The position numbers and the translations under genes are program-made. The notes below the pieces were generated by a model. It was not told the origin of the DNA, did no database searches, and worked only from the letters and a program-made list of their open reading frames with translations. From Flavobacteriales bacterium (GTDB lineage Bacteria; Bacteroidota; Bacteroidia; Flavobacteriales; Flavobacteriaceae), in the NCBI GenBank assembly GCA_017303755.1, contig JAFLBS010000001.1, positions 310,001 through 374,000 of the forward strand: DNA of 64,000 nucleotides, given 5' to 3'. Within the stretch, counting starts at the first letter, position 1, and each line of letters starts with the position of its first letter. Shown one piece after another: positions 16,789 through 25,786 of the stretch.

Positions 16789-18306
16789 ATGAACAAAAAA
16801 GTAATTTTAATGATTTTAGACGGTTGGGGAAAATCGCCCGACCCGAAAGTTTCCGCTATCGACAACGCAAACGTTCCTTTCATCAATAGTTTATACACTA
16901 AATATCCCAACGCTCAATTGCGCACTGATGGTTTAAACGTAGGTTTACCTGAAGGCCAAATGGGAAATTCCGAAGTAGGCCATATGAATCTTGGCGCCGG
17001 ACGAATTGTCTATCAAGATTTAGCCAAAATCAATTTGGCCGTTCACAACAAAACAATGAATCAAGAGCAACCTCTTTTGGATGCTTTTCAATACGCTCTT
17101 GACAACAATAAAAAAGTACATTTTTTAGGATTAGTTTCTAATGGTGGTGTACATTCTCATACTTCGCATTTGTACGGATTATTGGAAGCTGCACAAGCTT
17201 ATGGTTTGGAAAAAGTTTTTATTCATGCTTTTACCGATGGTCGTGATGTAGATCCAAAATCGGCTTTGTTAGACATTGCCAATCTACAAGATTATGTAAA
17301 AGATTCCAATGCCAAAATTGCCACTCTTATTGGACGTTATTACGCAATGGATCGAGACAAACGTTGGGAAAGAGTCAAATTGGCTTACGATTTAGTGGTA
17401 CATGCTCAAGGTCAACATTCGACAAACATAGTTGAAAGTATTGAAAAAAGTTATGCTAATCATGTAACCGACGAGTTCATTCAACCTATTGTAATGGTGG
17501 ATGAAGATGGTCTTCCTTTAGCAACTATTGAAGAAAACGATGTGGTGATTTTCTTTAATTTTAGAACTGATAGAGGCCGCGAATTGACCGAAGCTTTGTC
17601 ACAAAAAGACTTTCACGAATTCAATATGCATAAAATGAATTTGTATTACGTAACCATGACTAATTACGATGATACGTATCAAAATGTTCATGTAATTTAC
17701 GACAAAGACAACATCACAGAAACATTAGGTGAAGTTTTGGAAAAAGCAGGAAAAACACAAATACGTATTGCCGAAACCGAAAAATACCCACACGTAACCT
17801 TCTTTTTCTCGGGCGGAAGAGAAGTTCCGTTTGTAGGTGAAACTCGAATTTTACGCAATTCGCCCAAAGTGGCTACTTACGATTTACAACCTGAAATGAG
17901 TGCTTTCGAATTGAAAGATGCTCTGATTCCCGAATTAAATAAAGGCGAAGTTGATTTTGTATGTTTGAATTTTGCCAATGGCGATATGGTTGGACATACA
18001 GGTGTAATGGAAGCTGCAATAAAAGCGTGCGAAGCCGTTGATGCTTGCGTAAAAGAAGTAGTTGAAGCCGCTTTGGCCAATAATTATACTACCATTATCA
18101 TTGCCGATCACGGAAATTGTGAAACCATGATCAATCCTGATGGTTCGCCCAATACAGCTCATACTACCAATCCGGTTCCGATTATTTTGGTTGATTCTGA
18201 ATTAAAAAACATAAAAGACGGCGTTTTAGGCGACATTGCTCCTACTATTTTAGAGTTAATGGGAATTGAAAAACCAGCCGTTATGAAGTGTCACTCATTA
18301 CTATAA
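16789..18306 (+). CDS. gpmI: 2,3-bisphosphoglycerate-independent phosphoglycerate mutase
   Basis: This 505-residue glycolytic enzyme interconverts 3- and 2-phosphoglycerate using two manganese ions. It shows the alkaline-phosphatase-superfamily pattern: LMILDGWG with metal ligand Asp11, the phosphorylated Ser61 in GQMGNSEVGHMNLGAGR, FTDGRDVDP, IGRYYAMDRD, FFNFRTDRGRE, and the C-terminal metal sites DMVGHTG and IIADHGNCE. Length is standard (about 505-515). It is followed after 3 bases by a DUF523 gene, likely co-transcribed. Confidence 0.97.
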   Translation: MNKKVILMILDGWGKSPDPKVSAIDNANVPFINSLYTKYPNAQLRTDGLNVGLPEGQMGNSEVGHMNLGAGRIVYQDLAKINLAVHNKTMNQEQPLLDAFQYALDNNKKVHFLGLVSNGGVHSHTSHLYGLLEAAQAYGLEKVFIHAFTDGRDVDPKSALLDIANLQDYVKDSNAKIATLIGRYYAMDRDKRWERVKLAYDLVVHAQGQHSTNIVESIEKSYANHVTDEFIQPIVMVDEDGLPLATIEENDVVIFFNFRTDRGRELTEALSQKDFHEFNMHKMNLYYVTMTNYDDTYQNVHVIYDKDNITETLGEVLEKAGKTQIRIAETEKYPHVTFFFSGGREVPFVGETRILRNSPKVATYDLQPEMSAFELKDALIPELNKGEVDFVCLNFANGDMVGHTGVMEAAIKACEAVDACVKEVVEAALANNYTTIIIADHGNCETMINPDGSPNTAHTTNPVPIILVDSELKNIKDGVLGDIAPTILELMGIEKPAVMKCHSLL

Positions 18307-18309
18307 AAT

Positions 18310-18930
18310 ATGACCGACAAAGAGTATTTGCGTAATTTACGAATTCCAACTCCCGAAAATCCGTTACGGGTTTTGACTAGTGCGTGCTTAATTGGAACGC
18401 CTTGTGGTGTAAACGGAACGAGTTATGGCGAATACCCGAGTGTATTGAAATTAACACACTACAAAAACATACTATTAACTCCGTTTTGCCCTGAACATTT
18501 TTCTTTTGGAACACCAAGAGAAATGTGTGACATTTATGGTGGAGACGGATTTGATGTACTCAATGGAAAAGTCAAAGTCATCACCGAATCAGGAATTGAT
18601 TGGACCGACGGAATGATAAAAGCATCCGAAAAAATGCTCGAAATAGCGCAAAATGCCAACATTGAATTGGCGGTAATGATGGACGTAAGTGCAGCTTGTG
18701 GCAGTCAAGTAATCTACAACGGCAATCGGTTTGCTCCAACTCCAGTTCATCAAATCGGAATGGGAGTTTGTGCGGCTCAACTTACATTAAACGGATTTAA
18801 AGTGATTAGTCAACGTGACTTTGAATCGTTAGAGATACTTTATTCCAAACTCGATTCAAATCATGTGGTCAATCCTGACGCAAAAGACCACGACCAAAAC
18901 GAATGGGTTTTGAATTATTTTAAAAAATAA
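18310..18930 (+). CDS. DUF523 family protein
   Basis: This 206-residue cytoplasmic protein carries the DUF523 hallmarks: SACLIGTPCGVNG near the N-terminus with paired cysteines, TPFCPEHFSFGTPRE, and a DVSAACGS segment. Conserved cysteines suggest binding of a metal or cluster. Standard DUF523 proteins are about 150 residues; this one is longer. The biochemical role is unknown. It is joined to gpmI with a 3-base gap and followed by a terminator at 18951. Confidence 0.78.
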   Translation: MTDKEYLRNLRIPTPENPLRVLTSACLIGTPCGVNGTSYGEYPSVLKLTHYKNILLTPFCPEHFSFGTPREMCDIYGGDGFDVLNGKVKVITESGIDWTDGMIKASEKMLEIAQNANIELAVMMDVSAACGSQVIYNGNRFAPTPVHQIGMGVCAAQLTLNGFKVISQRDFESLEILYSKLDSNHVVNPDAKDHDQNEWVLNYFKK

Positions 18931-18950
18931 GTTTTCGCTATACCAACCAT

Positions 18951-18979
18951 AAAAGCTTCTCTAACGAGAGGCTTTTTTT
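18951..18979 (+). terminator. Terminator after gpmI-DUF523
   Basis: An 8-bp stem (AGCTTCTC with GAGAGGCT, one G-T pair) around a TAAC loop is followed by seven T residues, 20 bases past the DUF523 stop. Confidence 0.8.
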
Positions 18980-19020
18980 ATAAATAAAAGTTAAAATTTC
19001 ATTTTTAATAGTATTACTAT

Positions 19021-19028
19021 TATCTTTG
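19021..19028 (+). promoter_or_regulatory. Predicted -7 box of the LRR-TerC-TetR-export cluster
   Basis: TATCTTTG, an exact TAnnTTTG match 35 bases upstream of the leucine-rich-repeat gene, just after the gpmI-DUF523 terminator. Confidence 0.45.
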
Positions 19029-19063
19029 CGTAAAATATTATTAATTTTAATTCACTTAAGATT

Positions 19064-19711
19064 ATGAAATCAATTATACAATTCGTGCTCATTGGATTAT
19101 TGCTTACTCAAGGAGTTAATGCACAAAATCAGAATCCGCAAAACACGACTCAAAAAGAGTTCAACAACTTAAAGGATGCTCTTAAAAATCCAGAACAAGT
19201 GGTGTTTTTAAACTTAAGCAATCAAACCGAAGTTGTACCCAATTCCGTTTGGGAGAAATTCATCAACTTGGAATATTTAAGTTTAAAAAACGATCATTTA
19301 CAGCAAATTCCAATTGAAATTACAAGTTTAAAAAAACTGAAAGTACTGGACTTGAGTGGCAATGACTTTCAAACTTTACCAATTGAATTCATTCAATTAC
19401 ATAACCTAGAAGAATTGTATTTGAATGATGAAACGAACATGAATCTTCCAAAAACCATTGAAATCTTATCCAAATTACCCAAATTAAAATCATTGCATTT
19501 GGAAAACGATCAGCTTGCAAAGCTACCCGATAATCTTAAAAAGTTAGAACATTTGGAGTCATTGTACCTCAATCAAAATCAGTTCATGGAAATACCCAAA
19601 CAAATTGAAGGATTGCATCATTTGCAGTACTTAGATTTAAACGATAACCAAATCAAACCCGAACTACAAGACGTTAAAAACCTCAACTTCGGATTCAAAA
19701 TCAAATTTTAA
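19064..19711 (+). CDS. Exported leucine-rich-repeat protein
   Basis: This 215-residue protein has a signal peptide (SIIQFVLIGLLLTQGVNAQ). About six leucine-rich repeats of roughly 23 residues follow, of the form LexLxLxxNxLxxLPxxIxxLxxL (for example LKVLDLSGNDFQTLPIEFIQL and LQYLDLNDNQI). This predicts a curved solenoid for protein binding, in the periplasm or on the surface; there is no T9SS tail. It is 4 bases upstream of the TerC gene and may be co-transcribed with it. The binding partner is unknown. Confidence 0.82.
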   Translation: MKSIIQFVLIGLLLTQGVNAQNQNPQNTTQKEFNNLKDALKNPEQVVFLNLSNQTEVVPNSVWEKFINLEYLSLKNDHLQQIPIEITSLKKLKVLDLSGNDFQTLPIEFIQLHNLEELYLNDETNMNLPKTIEILSKLPKLKSLHLENDQLAKLPDNLKKLEHLESLYLNQNQFMEIPKQIEGLHHLQYLDLNDNQIKPELQDVKNLNFGFKIKF

Positions 19712-19715
19712 ACTT

Positions 19716-20420
19716 ATGATGGACGCAATTATACCTTTATTGTCGCTTATTGCTTTGGAAGTCATCCTTGGAATTGACAACATCATTTTCATTTCGATAT
19801 TGGCCGACAAATTACCCGAAAGTCAGCGCAACAAACTCCGCTATTGGGGAATTGGTCTAGCAATGCTCATGCGATTGGCTTTGTTGGCTTTAATTTCATG
19901 GATTTTAAAACTCGACACCACATTATTTACTGCATTTGAAATTGATTTCTCAGGAAAAGGCTTAATTCTGATAATTGGTGGATTATTCTTGATTTACAAA
20001 AGCACCAAAGAAATCTACCATAAAACCGAAATTGCAAACAACAACCAACCCAACGAAATCAAAAAAGGAAGCTTCGGACGATTATTGGGCGAAGTCATTG
20101 TACTCGATTTGGTGTTCTCCATCGATTCAATAATCACGGCTGTTGGCATGGTACAAGAACTTTGGGTTATGTATACTGCTGTAATTGTTACCGTAATTAT
20201 AATGCTCATAGCTTCAAAACCGATTAGCTCATTCATAACTAAACATCCTTCATTTAAAATTTTAGCATTGTGCTTTTTAATGATGATTGGTGTTTCGCTT
20301 ATTGCAGAAGGTTTCCAATTCGAAATTCCGAAAGGATACATCTATTTTTCTATGGCATTTGCTTTTTTGGTCGATGTCATTCAAATGAAAACCATTCCCA
20401 ATCAACAAACTCAAAAATAA
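19716..20420 (+). CDS. TerC family integral membrane protein
   Basis: This 234-residue polytopic membrane protein (about seven hydrophobic helices) has the two acidic family motifs within helices: ALEVILGIDNIIFI near the N-terminus and VIVLDLVFSIDSIITAVGM in the middle. TerC/Alx-type proteins are linked to manganese handling, sometimes supporting metalation of exported proteins, and to tellurite resistance. Here it lies between an LRR gene and a TetR regulator (6 bases), so it may be under the same control. Cargo metal cannot be read from sequence. Confidence 0.88.
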   Translation: MMDAIIPLLSLIALEVILGIDNIIFISILADKLPESQRNKLRYWGIGLAMLMRLALLALISWILKLDTTLFTAFEIDFSGKGLILIIGGLFLIYKSTKEIYHKTEIANNNQPNEIKKGSFGRLLGEVIVLDLVFSIDSIITAVGMVQELWVMYTAVIVTVIIMLIASKPISSFITKHPSFKILALCFLMMIGVSLIAEGFQFEIPKGYIYFSMAFAFLVDVIQMKTIPNQQTQK

Positions 20421-20426
20421 ACAATT

Positions 20427-21098
20427 ATGAAAGATATGCTTTCCAACATCATCATAGCAGTGAATGATAAACTGTATGTAAAAAACCCTGAAACTTCCGA
20501 ATTAGGAAAAAAAATAATCGAACACAGCATTATTCTAATTGATGAAATTGGGTTTGAAAATTTCACTTTCAAAAAATTAGGCGAACGAATTGGCTCCAAC
20601 GAAAGTTCCATTTACCGCTATTTTGAAAGCAAACACAAACTATTGCTTTACTTATCTTCTTGGTATTGGGGTTGGATGGAATACCGATTGCTTCTTGCCA
20701 CAACCAACATTCATAATCCTTTTGAAAAATTGCGAAAAGGAATCGAAATCGTAACTGAAAAAGTAGAAGACGACATCTCAACAACTCACATAGATGAATC
20801 GATACTGAACAGAATCATCATTGTTGAGTTCACCAAAACGCTACTCACCAAAGAAGTCGATCAGGAAAATAAAGAAGGGTTTTTCTTAGTATACAAAAGA
20901 GTAATCAACCGATTGATTGAAATGATTTCGGCCGTAAATCCGAATTATGCTTTTGCCAAAAGTTTAGCTTCATCTATAGTGGAAGGTGCTTTGCATCAGC
21001 ACTTTTTACGCGATCATTTGAAAACCATAACCAATTGTAACGAAACTATTTCACCTACCGATTTTTATCTGAATCTTGCTGAAAACACTTTACGATAA
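20427..21098 (+). CDS. TetR/AcrR family transcriptional regulator
   Basis: This 223-residue protein begins with a helix-turn-helix typical of TetR proteins at about residues 27-75 (IGFENFTFKKLGERIGSNES then SIYRYFESKHKLLLYLSSWY) and continues with an all-helical ligand and dimer domain that matches no specific subgroup I know. It lies directly upstream of an ABC-HlyD-TolC export set (4 bases to the ABC start), so it probably controls that set and itself. The ligand is unknown. It does not lie near the GTAAC palindromes at 2.4 and 4.7 kb. Confidence 0.85.
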   Translation: MKDMLSNIIIAVNDKLYVKNPETSELGKKIIEHSIILIDEIGFENFTFKKLGERIGSNESSIYRYFESKHKLLLYLSSWYWGWMEYRLLLATTNIHNPFEKLRKGIEIVTEKVEDDISTTHIDESILNRIIIVEFTKTLLTKEVDQENKEGFFLVYKRVINRLIEMISAVNPNYAFAKSLASSIVEGALHQHFLRDHLKTITNCNETISPTDFYLNLAENTLR

Positions 21099-21102
21099 TA
21101 CC

Positions 21103-22770
21103 ATGACACTAACACCATTACAACGTTTTTATAATCTTTTAAAACTCGACCGAAGAGACATTTCGCAAATCTTTTTCTACGCCATTTTTGCTGGTTTAGT
21201 AAGTTTGTCTTTGCCTTTGGGAATCCAAGCCATCATCAACCTAATCCAATCTGGAAGAGTAAGTATTTCATGGATTGTATTGGTTTTTATCGTAGTGATT
21301 GGCGTGGCATTGGTCGGAATTTTATCGCTAATGCAATTGCGAATTACTGAAAATCTTCAACAGAAAATCTTTGTCCGTTCCTCATTTGAATTTGCCTATC
21401 GTTTGCCTAAAATCAAATTTGAAGAATTGTACAATCAATATCCACCCGAATTGGCCAATCGCTTTTTTGATACGATAACCATCCAAAAAGGAACATCAAA
21501 ATTGCTGATTGACTTTTCGTCTGCTTTATTACAAATCGTATTCGGAATTATTCTGCTCTCATTGTACCATCCGTTTTTCATCGTATTCGGATTATTATTG
21601 CTGCTTTTACTCTACTCTATTTTCAAATTCTCCTACAATTCAGGGCTATCAAGCAGTTTAAAAGAATCCAAATACAAGTACAAAGTGGTAAGTTGGTTAC
21701 AGGAAATAGCACGAAACAACTTCAGCTTTCGCAAAAAAGACAATTTCGAATTTGCTCTGGATAAAAACAACAAATTAGTTGAAGAATACCTCTATCACCG
21801 CGAAAAACACTTTGGAGTAATCAAAAGACAATTTACACAACTCATCGTCTTTAAAGTAATCATTACCGCGAGTTTACTTTTAATTGGAGGTTATTTGGTT
21901 TTGAACCAGAAGATGAATATTGGTCAGTTTGTGGCGGCAGAAATCATCATTTTGTTGGTCATTAATTCGGTTGAAAAAATCATCATCGGATTGGAAAGTT
22001 TGTACGACGTAATTACTTCCATTGAAAAAATTGGTCAAATTGTTGACCTTCAAATCGAAGAACCTAACACCAAATCACCTGATTATTGCTTTACCAACAT
22101 CAGTCTTGAATCCGAAAATTTGCGTTTTAAATTTCCCGATTCGAATGATTACGTTATTGACAAAATCAACCTCAAAATCGAACCTTCTGAAAAAATTTAT
22201 ATTGAAGGTAATAATGGCTCTGGAAAAACAACGCTCATCCGGATTTTATCGGGTTTATTACAACCTACTTCAGGTTCGTTTTACATCAACGATGATACCT
22301 ACAGAAAAATTGATTTGACTCAATATCGATCGCAAATCGGATCCATTATTACAGGCGAAACTCCGTTTGAAGGAACGATTCTAGAAAACCTTACGTTCAA
22401 TAACCCAAATGTGCCACACGAAAATATTAAATGGGCAATTGATAGCGTCAAATTGGGTGATTTCATCAAATCATTGCCCAATGGTTTAGATTCAAAAATT
22501 TATCCCGAAGGAAAACAATTATCGTCGTCTAATGCCCAAAAAATTCTGTTAGCTCGCAGCATTGTCAACAAGCCCAAAATTTTATTCTATGAAGATTCTT
22601 TAGACAAAATGGATGAAGATGCCGCAAGAGAAATCATTGATTTCATTACCGATGAAAAACACAAATGGACTGTGATTGTAGCTTCAAAAAACAACTATTG
22701 GAAGCAGAAATGCACTCGAAATATTATTATGAACGAAGGAAAAATTAGTCACGATTCAAAAGCGAAATAA
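21103..22770 (+). CDS. ABC transporter, fused membrane and ATPase domains, with degenerate ATPase motifs
   Basis: This is a 555-residue half-transporter. The start at 21103 is preferred (4 bases after the TetR stop) over one at 21076 that overlaps it. Residues about 1-310 hold roughly six membrane helices; the nucleotide-binding domain follows. Walker A is intact (GNNGSGKTT, Lys375). The other motifs are unusual: the signature reads LSSSNAQ instead of LSGGQ, Walker B reads ILFYEDS instead of a hydrophobic-DEP form, and the switch histidine is absent (VIVASKNNYW). ATP binding looks possible; normal hydrolysis is doubtful. With HlyD and TolC it resembles a type I-like exporter. The cargo is unknown. 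Confidence 0.82.
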   Translation: MTLTPLQRFYNLLKLDRRDISQIFFYAIFAGLVSLSLPLGIQAIINLIQSGRVSISWIVLVFIVVIGVALVGILSLMQLRITENLQQKIFVRSSFEFAYRLPKIKFEELYNQYPPELANRFFDTITIQKGTSKLLIDFSSALLQIVFGIILLSLYHPFFIVFGLLLLLLLYSIFKFSYNSGLSSSLKESKYKYKVVSWLQEIARNNFSFRKKDNFEFALDKNNKLVEEYLYHREKHFGVIKRQFTQLIVFKVIITASLLLIGGYLVLNQKMNIGQFVAAEIIILLVINSVEKIIIGLESLYDVITSIEKIGQIVDLQIEEPNTKSPDYCFTNISLESENLRFKFPDSNDYVIDKINLKIEPSEKIYIEGNNGSGKTTLIRILSGLLQPTSGSFYINDDTYRKIDLTQYRSQIGSIITGETPFEGTILENLTFNNPNVPHENIKWAIDSVKLGDFIKSLPNGLDSKIYPEGKQLSSSNAQKILLARSIVNKPKILFYEDSLDKMDEDAAREIIDFITDEKHKWTVIVASKNNYWKQKCTRNIIMNEGKISHDSKAK

Positions 22771-22772
22771 TT

Positions 22773-24119
22773 ATGTTGAACATTTCTAAAAAAAATCCGA
22801 TTACCGAAAATATAGAGCAATTTAGTTCGGTGCGCAATTTGACGCATCGTCCGCATTATAAAATTCTGAACCGAATTATTCTCGGTGTGACTATAATGGT
22901 GTTGATTATTTTCTTTTTACCGTGGACACAAAACATCTCGGGTTCAGGAGCAGTTACGACTTTAAAACCCGATCAGCGACCGCAAACCATCCATTCTGCC
23001 ATTGCTGGACGAATAGAAAAATGGTACGTTAAAGAAGGTGATTACGTTAAAAAAGGCGACACTATTTTGTTCATTTCCGAAATCAAAGAAGAATACTTCG
23101 ACCCTAATTTGGTGAACAATACCAAAAGTCAGGTTGATGCCAAAAAAATGGCGGTGCAATCGTACGGAAGTAAAGTCAATACACTTTCCACTCAAATTGC
23201 TGCCATCGAAAACGAAAAAGACTTAAAACTGCAACAAGCCAAAAATAAAATCCGTCAGTCGTTACTCAAAGTCAAAAGCGACAGTATGGATTTGGAAGCG
23301 GTAAAAACGCAAATTAAAATCGCAAACACCCAATTCAATCGTTCGGTTACGCTCAACAAAGAAGGTTTAAAACCATTGACTGATGTAGAGGAAAAACGCT
23401 TGAAATTGCAAGAAGTCGAAGCCAAAATCATCACACAAGAAAACAAATTATTGGCTAGCAGAAATGAATTAATCAATGCCAAAGTAGAAGTCAATCGCAT
23501 TTCAGCTGAATACGCTGAAAAAGCATCCAAAGCCAAAAGTGATCAATACACAGCGTTAAGTAGCCAATACGACACCGAAGCTCAAGTGAATAAATTGCAA
23601 AATCAGTACGTGAATTATCAAATCAGAAATGGCTTGTATTACATCAAAGCGCCACAAAATGGGTACGTCAACCGCGCTTTGCAATCGGGAATCGGTGAAA
23701 CCATTAAAGAAGGAACTCAAATTGTAAGCATCATGCCAGCTAAGTACGATATTGCCGTTGAAACTTTTGTTTCTCCCACCGATTTACCGCTCGTTCATAA
23801 AGGAGAAAAAGTGCGCGTGTGGTTCGACGGTTGGCCGACAATAGTATTTTCAGGTTGGCCGAATATGAGTTACGGAACATTTGGTGGAAAAATTGTAGCG
23901 GTTGAAAATTTCATAAGTGCTAATGGTAAATTCAGAGTATTAATTGCTCCCGATGAAAACGAAGCGCCATGGCCAAAGCAAATCAGTATTGGTTCTGGAG
24001 CGCAAACTTTGGCTTTACTCGACAATGTTCCAGTTTGGTTTGAATTATGGCGAACACTAAACGGTTTTCCTCCTAATTATTATCAACCACAAAATAAAGA
24101 CACGGCAGAGAAAAAGTGA
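22773..24119 (+). CDS. HlyD family membrane fusion protein
   Basis: This 448-residue periplasmic adaptor has one N-terminal membrane helix (ILGVTIMVLIIFFLPWTQ), a lipoyl-like half (AIAGRIEKWYVKEGDYVKKGDTI), a long coiled-coil hairpin of about 180 residues rich in Lys/Gln/Ala, the second lipoyl half (IKAPQNGYVNRALQSGIGETIKEG) and a beta-barrel end. Retention of the membrane helix is typical of ABC-linked adaptors. It begins 2 bases after the ABC gene, with which it should act. Confidence 0.88.
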   Translation: MLNISKKNPITENIEQFSSVRNLTHRPHYKILNRIILGVTIMVLIIFFLPWTQNISGSGAVTTLKPDQRPQTIHSAIAGRIEKWYVKEGDYVKKGDTILFISEIKEEYFDPNLVNNTKSQVDAKKMAVQSYGSKVNTLSTQIAAIENEKDLKLQQAKNKIRQSLLKVKSDSMDLEAVKTQIKIANTQFNRSVTLNKEGLKPLTDVEEKRLKLQEVEAKIITQENKLLASRNELINAKVEVNRISAEYAEKASKAKSDQYTALSSQYDTEAQVNKLQNQYVNYQIRNGLYYIKAPQNGYVNRALQSGIGETIKEGTQIVSIMPAKYDIAVETFVSPTDLPLVHKGEKVRVWFDGWPTIVFSGWPNMSYGTFGGKIVAVENFISANGKFRVLIAPDENEAPWPKQISIGSGAQTLALLDNVPVWFELWRTLNGFPPNYYQPQNKDTAEKK

Positions 24120-24127
24120 TTTTTTTA

Positions 24128-24230
24128 GGAACGAACGGCTTGGGCATTCTTGTAATCCATTTTCCTGCTCTCGTCAGTCGCTTTAACTTATTTAATCAAT
24201 AAGTTAAGAGCTCCAACAGTGACGAGATCA
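24128..24230. repeat. Interspersed repeat and nested palindrome between hlyD and tolC
   Basis: The first part carries the 12-base core GGGCATTCTTGT (24142-24153), also found inverted at 25755-25766 beyond the tolC gene with similar flanks. The second part folds as nested arms: CCTG (24164-24167) with CAGG, CTCGTCA (24170-24176) with TGACGAG (24220-24226), and a 10-bp stem TTAACTTATT/AATAAGTTAA (24183-24192 with 24198-24207). It has no coding potential and looks like a non-autonomous repeat inserted within the operon. Confidence 0.6.
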
Positions 24231-24261
24231 GGGTTAGAAAACAATCAAAAGGCAACAAAAA

Positions 24262-25644
24262 ATGAATTTTAAAACACTCTTTTTTATACTATTCACCACT
24301 TGGGTTTCAGCACAAAACTCGAATATACTTACGTATAATGAGTATTTAGGTTATGTCAAAAAATTCCATCCTTTGGTAAAAAGTGCCAACTTGCAAGTCA
24401 ACAGCGCACAAGCCAATTTGATGATGGCGCGCGGTGGTTTTGACCCAAAAATTGAAGTCGATTTTGATCAAAAACAGTTCAAAGACAAAGAATATTACTC
24501 GTTGCTCAACAGTAGTTTTAAAATTCCGACTTGGTACGGAATTGAAGTCAAAGCCGGATTTGACAATAGCGAAGGAATGTATGTAAATCCGCAAAACACC
24601 TTACCTAATCAAGGATTGACTTCGCTGGGAATCAACGTTCCCGTTGGTCAAGGTTTATTGATTAATCAACGAATGGCCGATTTACGTAAAGCCAAAATTC
24701 AAATTCAATTGAGCGAAGCCGAACGAAAATTACAAGCAATAGAAGTGCTGTACGACGCTTCGGTAGCGTATTTCAATTGGAAACGAAATTACAATGAAGT
24801 AGAACTGTACAAAAACTATCTGAAAAATGCCGAAATCCGATTCAATGGCGTTACTGAATTGATTAAGAACGGCGATAAACCAGCAATTGACAGTGTTGAA
24901 GCTGGAATCATCGTACGCAACCGAAAACTGAGTTTGGAAGATTCTCAATTGAAATTAACCAAAGCCAAATTGGAATTGTCGAATTTTTTATGGTTGGAAA
25001 ACAATCTGCCGTTAGAATTGCAAGACGCTATTATTCCCGAAGAAAATTTAGAACAAACCATCAAAGAAACCTTGCGTACCAACGATTTGATGTTGGCGAA
25101 TCCATCACTCGAAAATCACCCAAAAATTGATGCATTAGAAAGTAAAATCGGAATTTTAGAAGTCGAACGCAAACTCAAAACCAATCAATTATTGCCAAAA
25201 ATCGACTTGGGTTATCATTATTTATCCGAACCGAATGCCTTTTCGACTACTGATTTCAATAATTATAAAGTAGGTGTCAATTTTAGCTTTCCTATTTTTC
25301 TTCGAAAAGAACGCGGAAGTCTAAAAATGACCCAATTCAAAATTCAAGATACGCAGTACGAGTTGAATCTACAGAAAGTACAACTGACGAATAAAATCAA
25401 CGCGCAACAAACCGAAATCAATTCATTGGAACGCCAACGCCAATTAATTGGTGATTTAGTGACTGATTATTCGGTCATGTTGAACTCTGAGGAACGCTTA
25501 TTTTCGTTTGGAGAAAGTTCGATTTTTTTGATTAATTCGAGGGAAAACAATTTAGTTAGCGCACAACTTTCGCAACTGAGTATGGAAAATCGTTACTTTA
25601 TTTCGAATGCCGAATTGTTTAAAATCATGGCCAATCCCGATTGA
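24262..25644 (+). CDS. TolC family outer membrane protein (export cluster)
   Basis: This 460-residue protein has a signal peptide (TLFFILFTTWVSAQ) and long helices in the TolC pattern with the strand pairs of the outer-membrane barrel (WYGIEVKAGFDNSEG, DLGYHYLSEPNAFS, YKVGVNFSFPIF). It should be the outer-membrane channel for the ABC/HlyD pair upstream, although 142 bases with a repeat element separate it from them; read-through or a separate promoter could supply it. It is distinct from the other TolC gene at 1.0-2.3 kb. Confidence 0.87.
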   Translation: MNFKTLFFILFTTWVSAQNSNILTYNEYLGYVKKFHPLVKSANLQVNSAQANLMMARGGFDPKIEVDFDQKQFKDKEYYSLLNSSFKIPTWYGIEVKAGFDNSEGMYVNPQNTLPNQGLTSLGINVPVGQGLLINQRMADLRKAKIQIQLSEAERKLQAIEVLYDASVAYFNWKRNYNEVELYKNYLKNAEIRFNGVTELIKNGDKPAIDSVEAGIIVRNRKLSLEDSQLKLTKAKLELSNFLWLENNLPLELQDAIIPEENLEQTIKETLRTNDLMLANPSLENHPKIDALESKIGILEVERKLKTNQLLPKIDLGYHYLSEPNAFSTTDFNNYKVGVNFSFPIFLRKERGSLKMTQFKIQDTQYELNLQKVQLTNKINAQQTEINSLERQRQLIGDLVTDYSVMLNSEERLFSFGESSIFLINSRENNLVSAQLSQLSMENRYFISNAELFKIMANPD

Positions 25645-25692
25645 TAATTTCACAAAAGACAAACCCTAACTAGCACCGATAGTAATGAAAAT

Positions 25693-25727
25693 AAAAAAAG
25701 CGTTCACAATTGTAAACGCTTTTTTTA
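25693..25727. terminator. Bidirectional terminator between tolC and the CoA-transferase gene
   Basis: A stem of AGCGTT with AACGCT (25699-25704 with 25715-25720) plus an inner ACA/TGT pairing is flanked by A-run on the left and T-run on the right, so it can serve both convergent genes. Confidence 0.75.
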
Positions 25728-25735
25728 TTGTAATG

Positions 25736-25782
25736 GTTAGCGGGAAAGACGATAACAAGAATGCCCGAACCATTCGCTTCAA
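25736..25782. repeat. Inverted copy of the GGGCATTCTTGT interspersed repeat
   Basis: The reverse strand resembles 24128-24170, sharing the exact 12-base core (here 25755-25766) and most flanking bases. Together the copies bracket tolC in inverted orientation. No gene is encoded. Confidence 0.55.
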
Positions 25783-25786
25783 AAAA

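Noticed and set aside
20427-21098. The TetR gene as the regulator of the GTAAC palindromes
   Set aside because: No GTAAC-N4-GTTAC site is seen near this TetR gene, which more likely controls the adjacent export genes.
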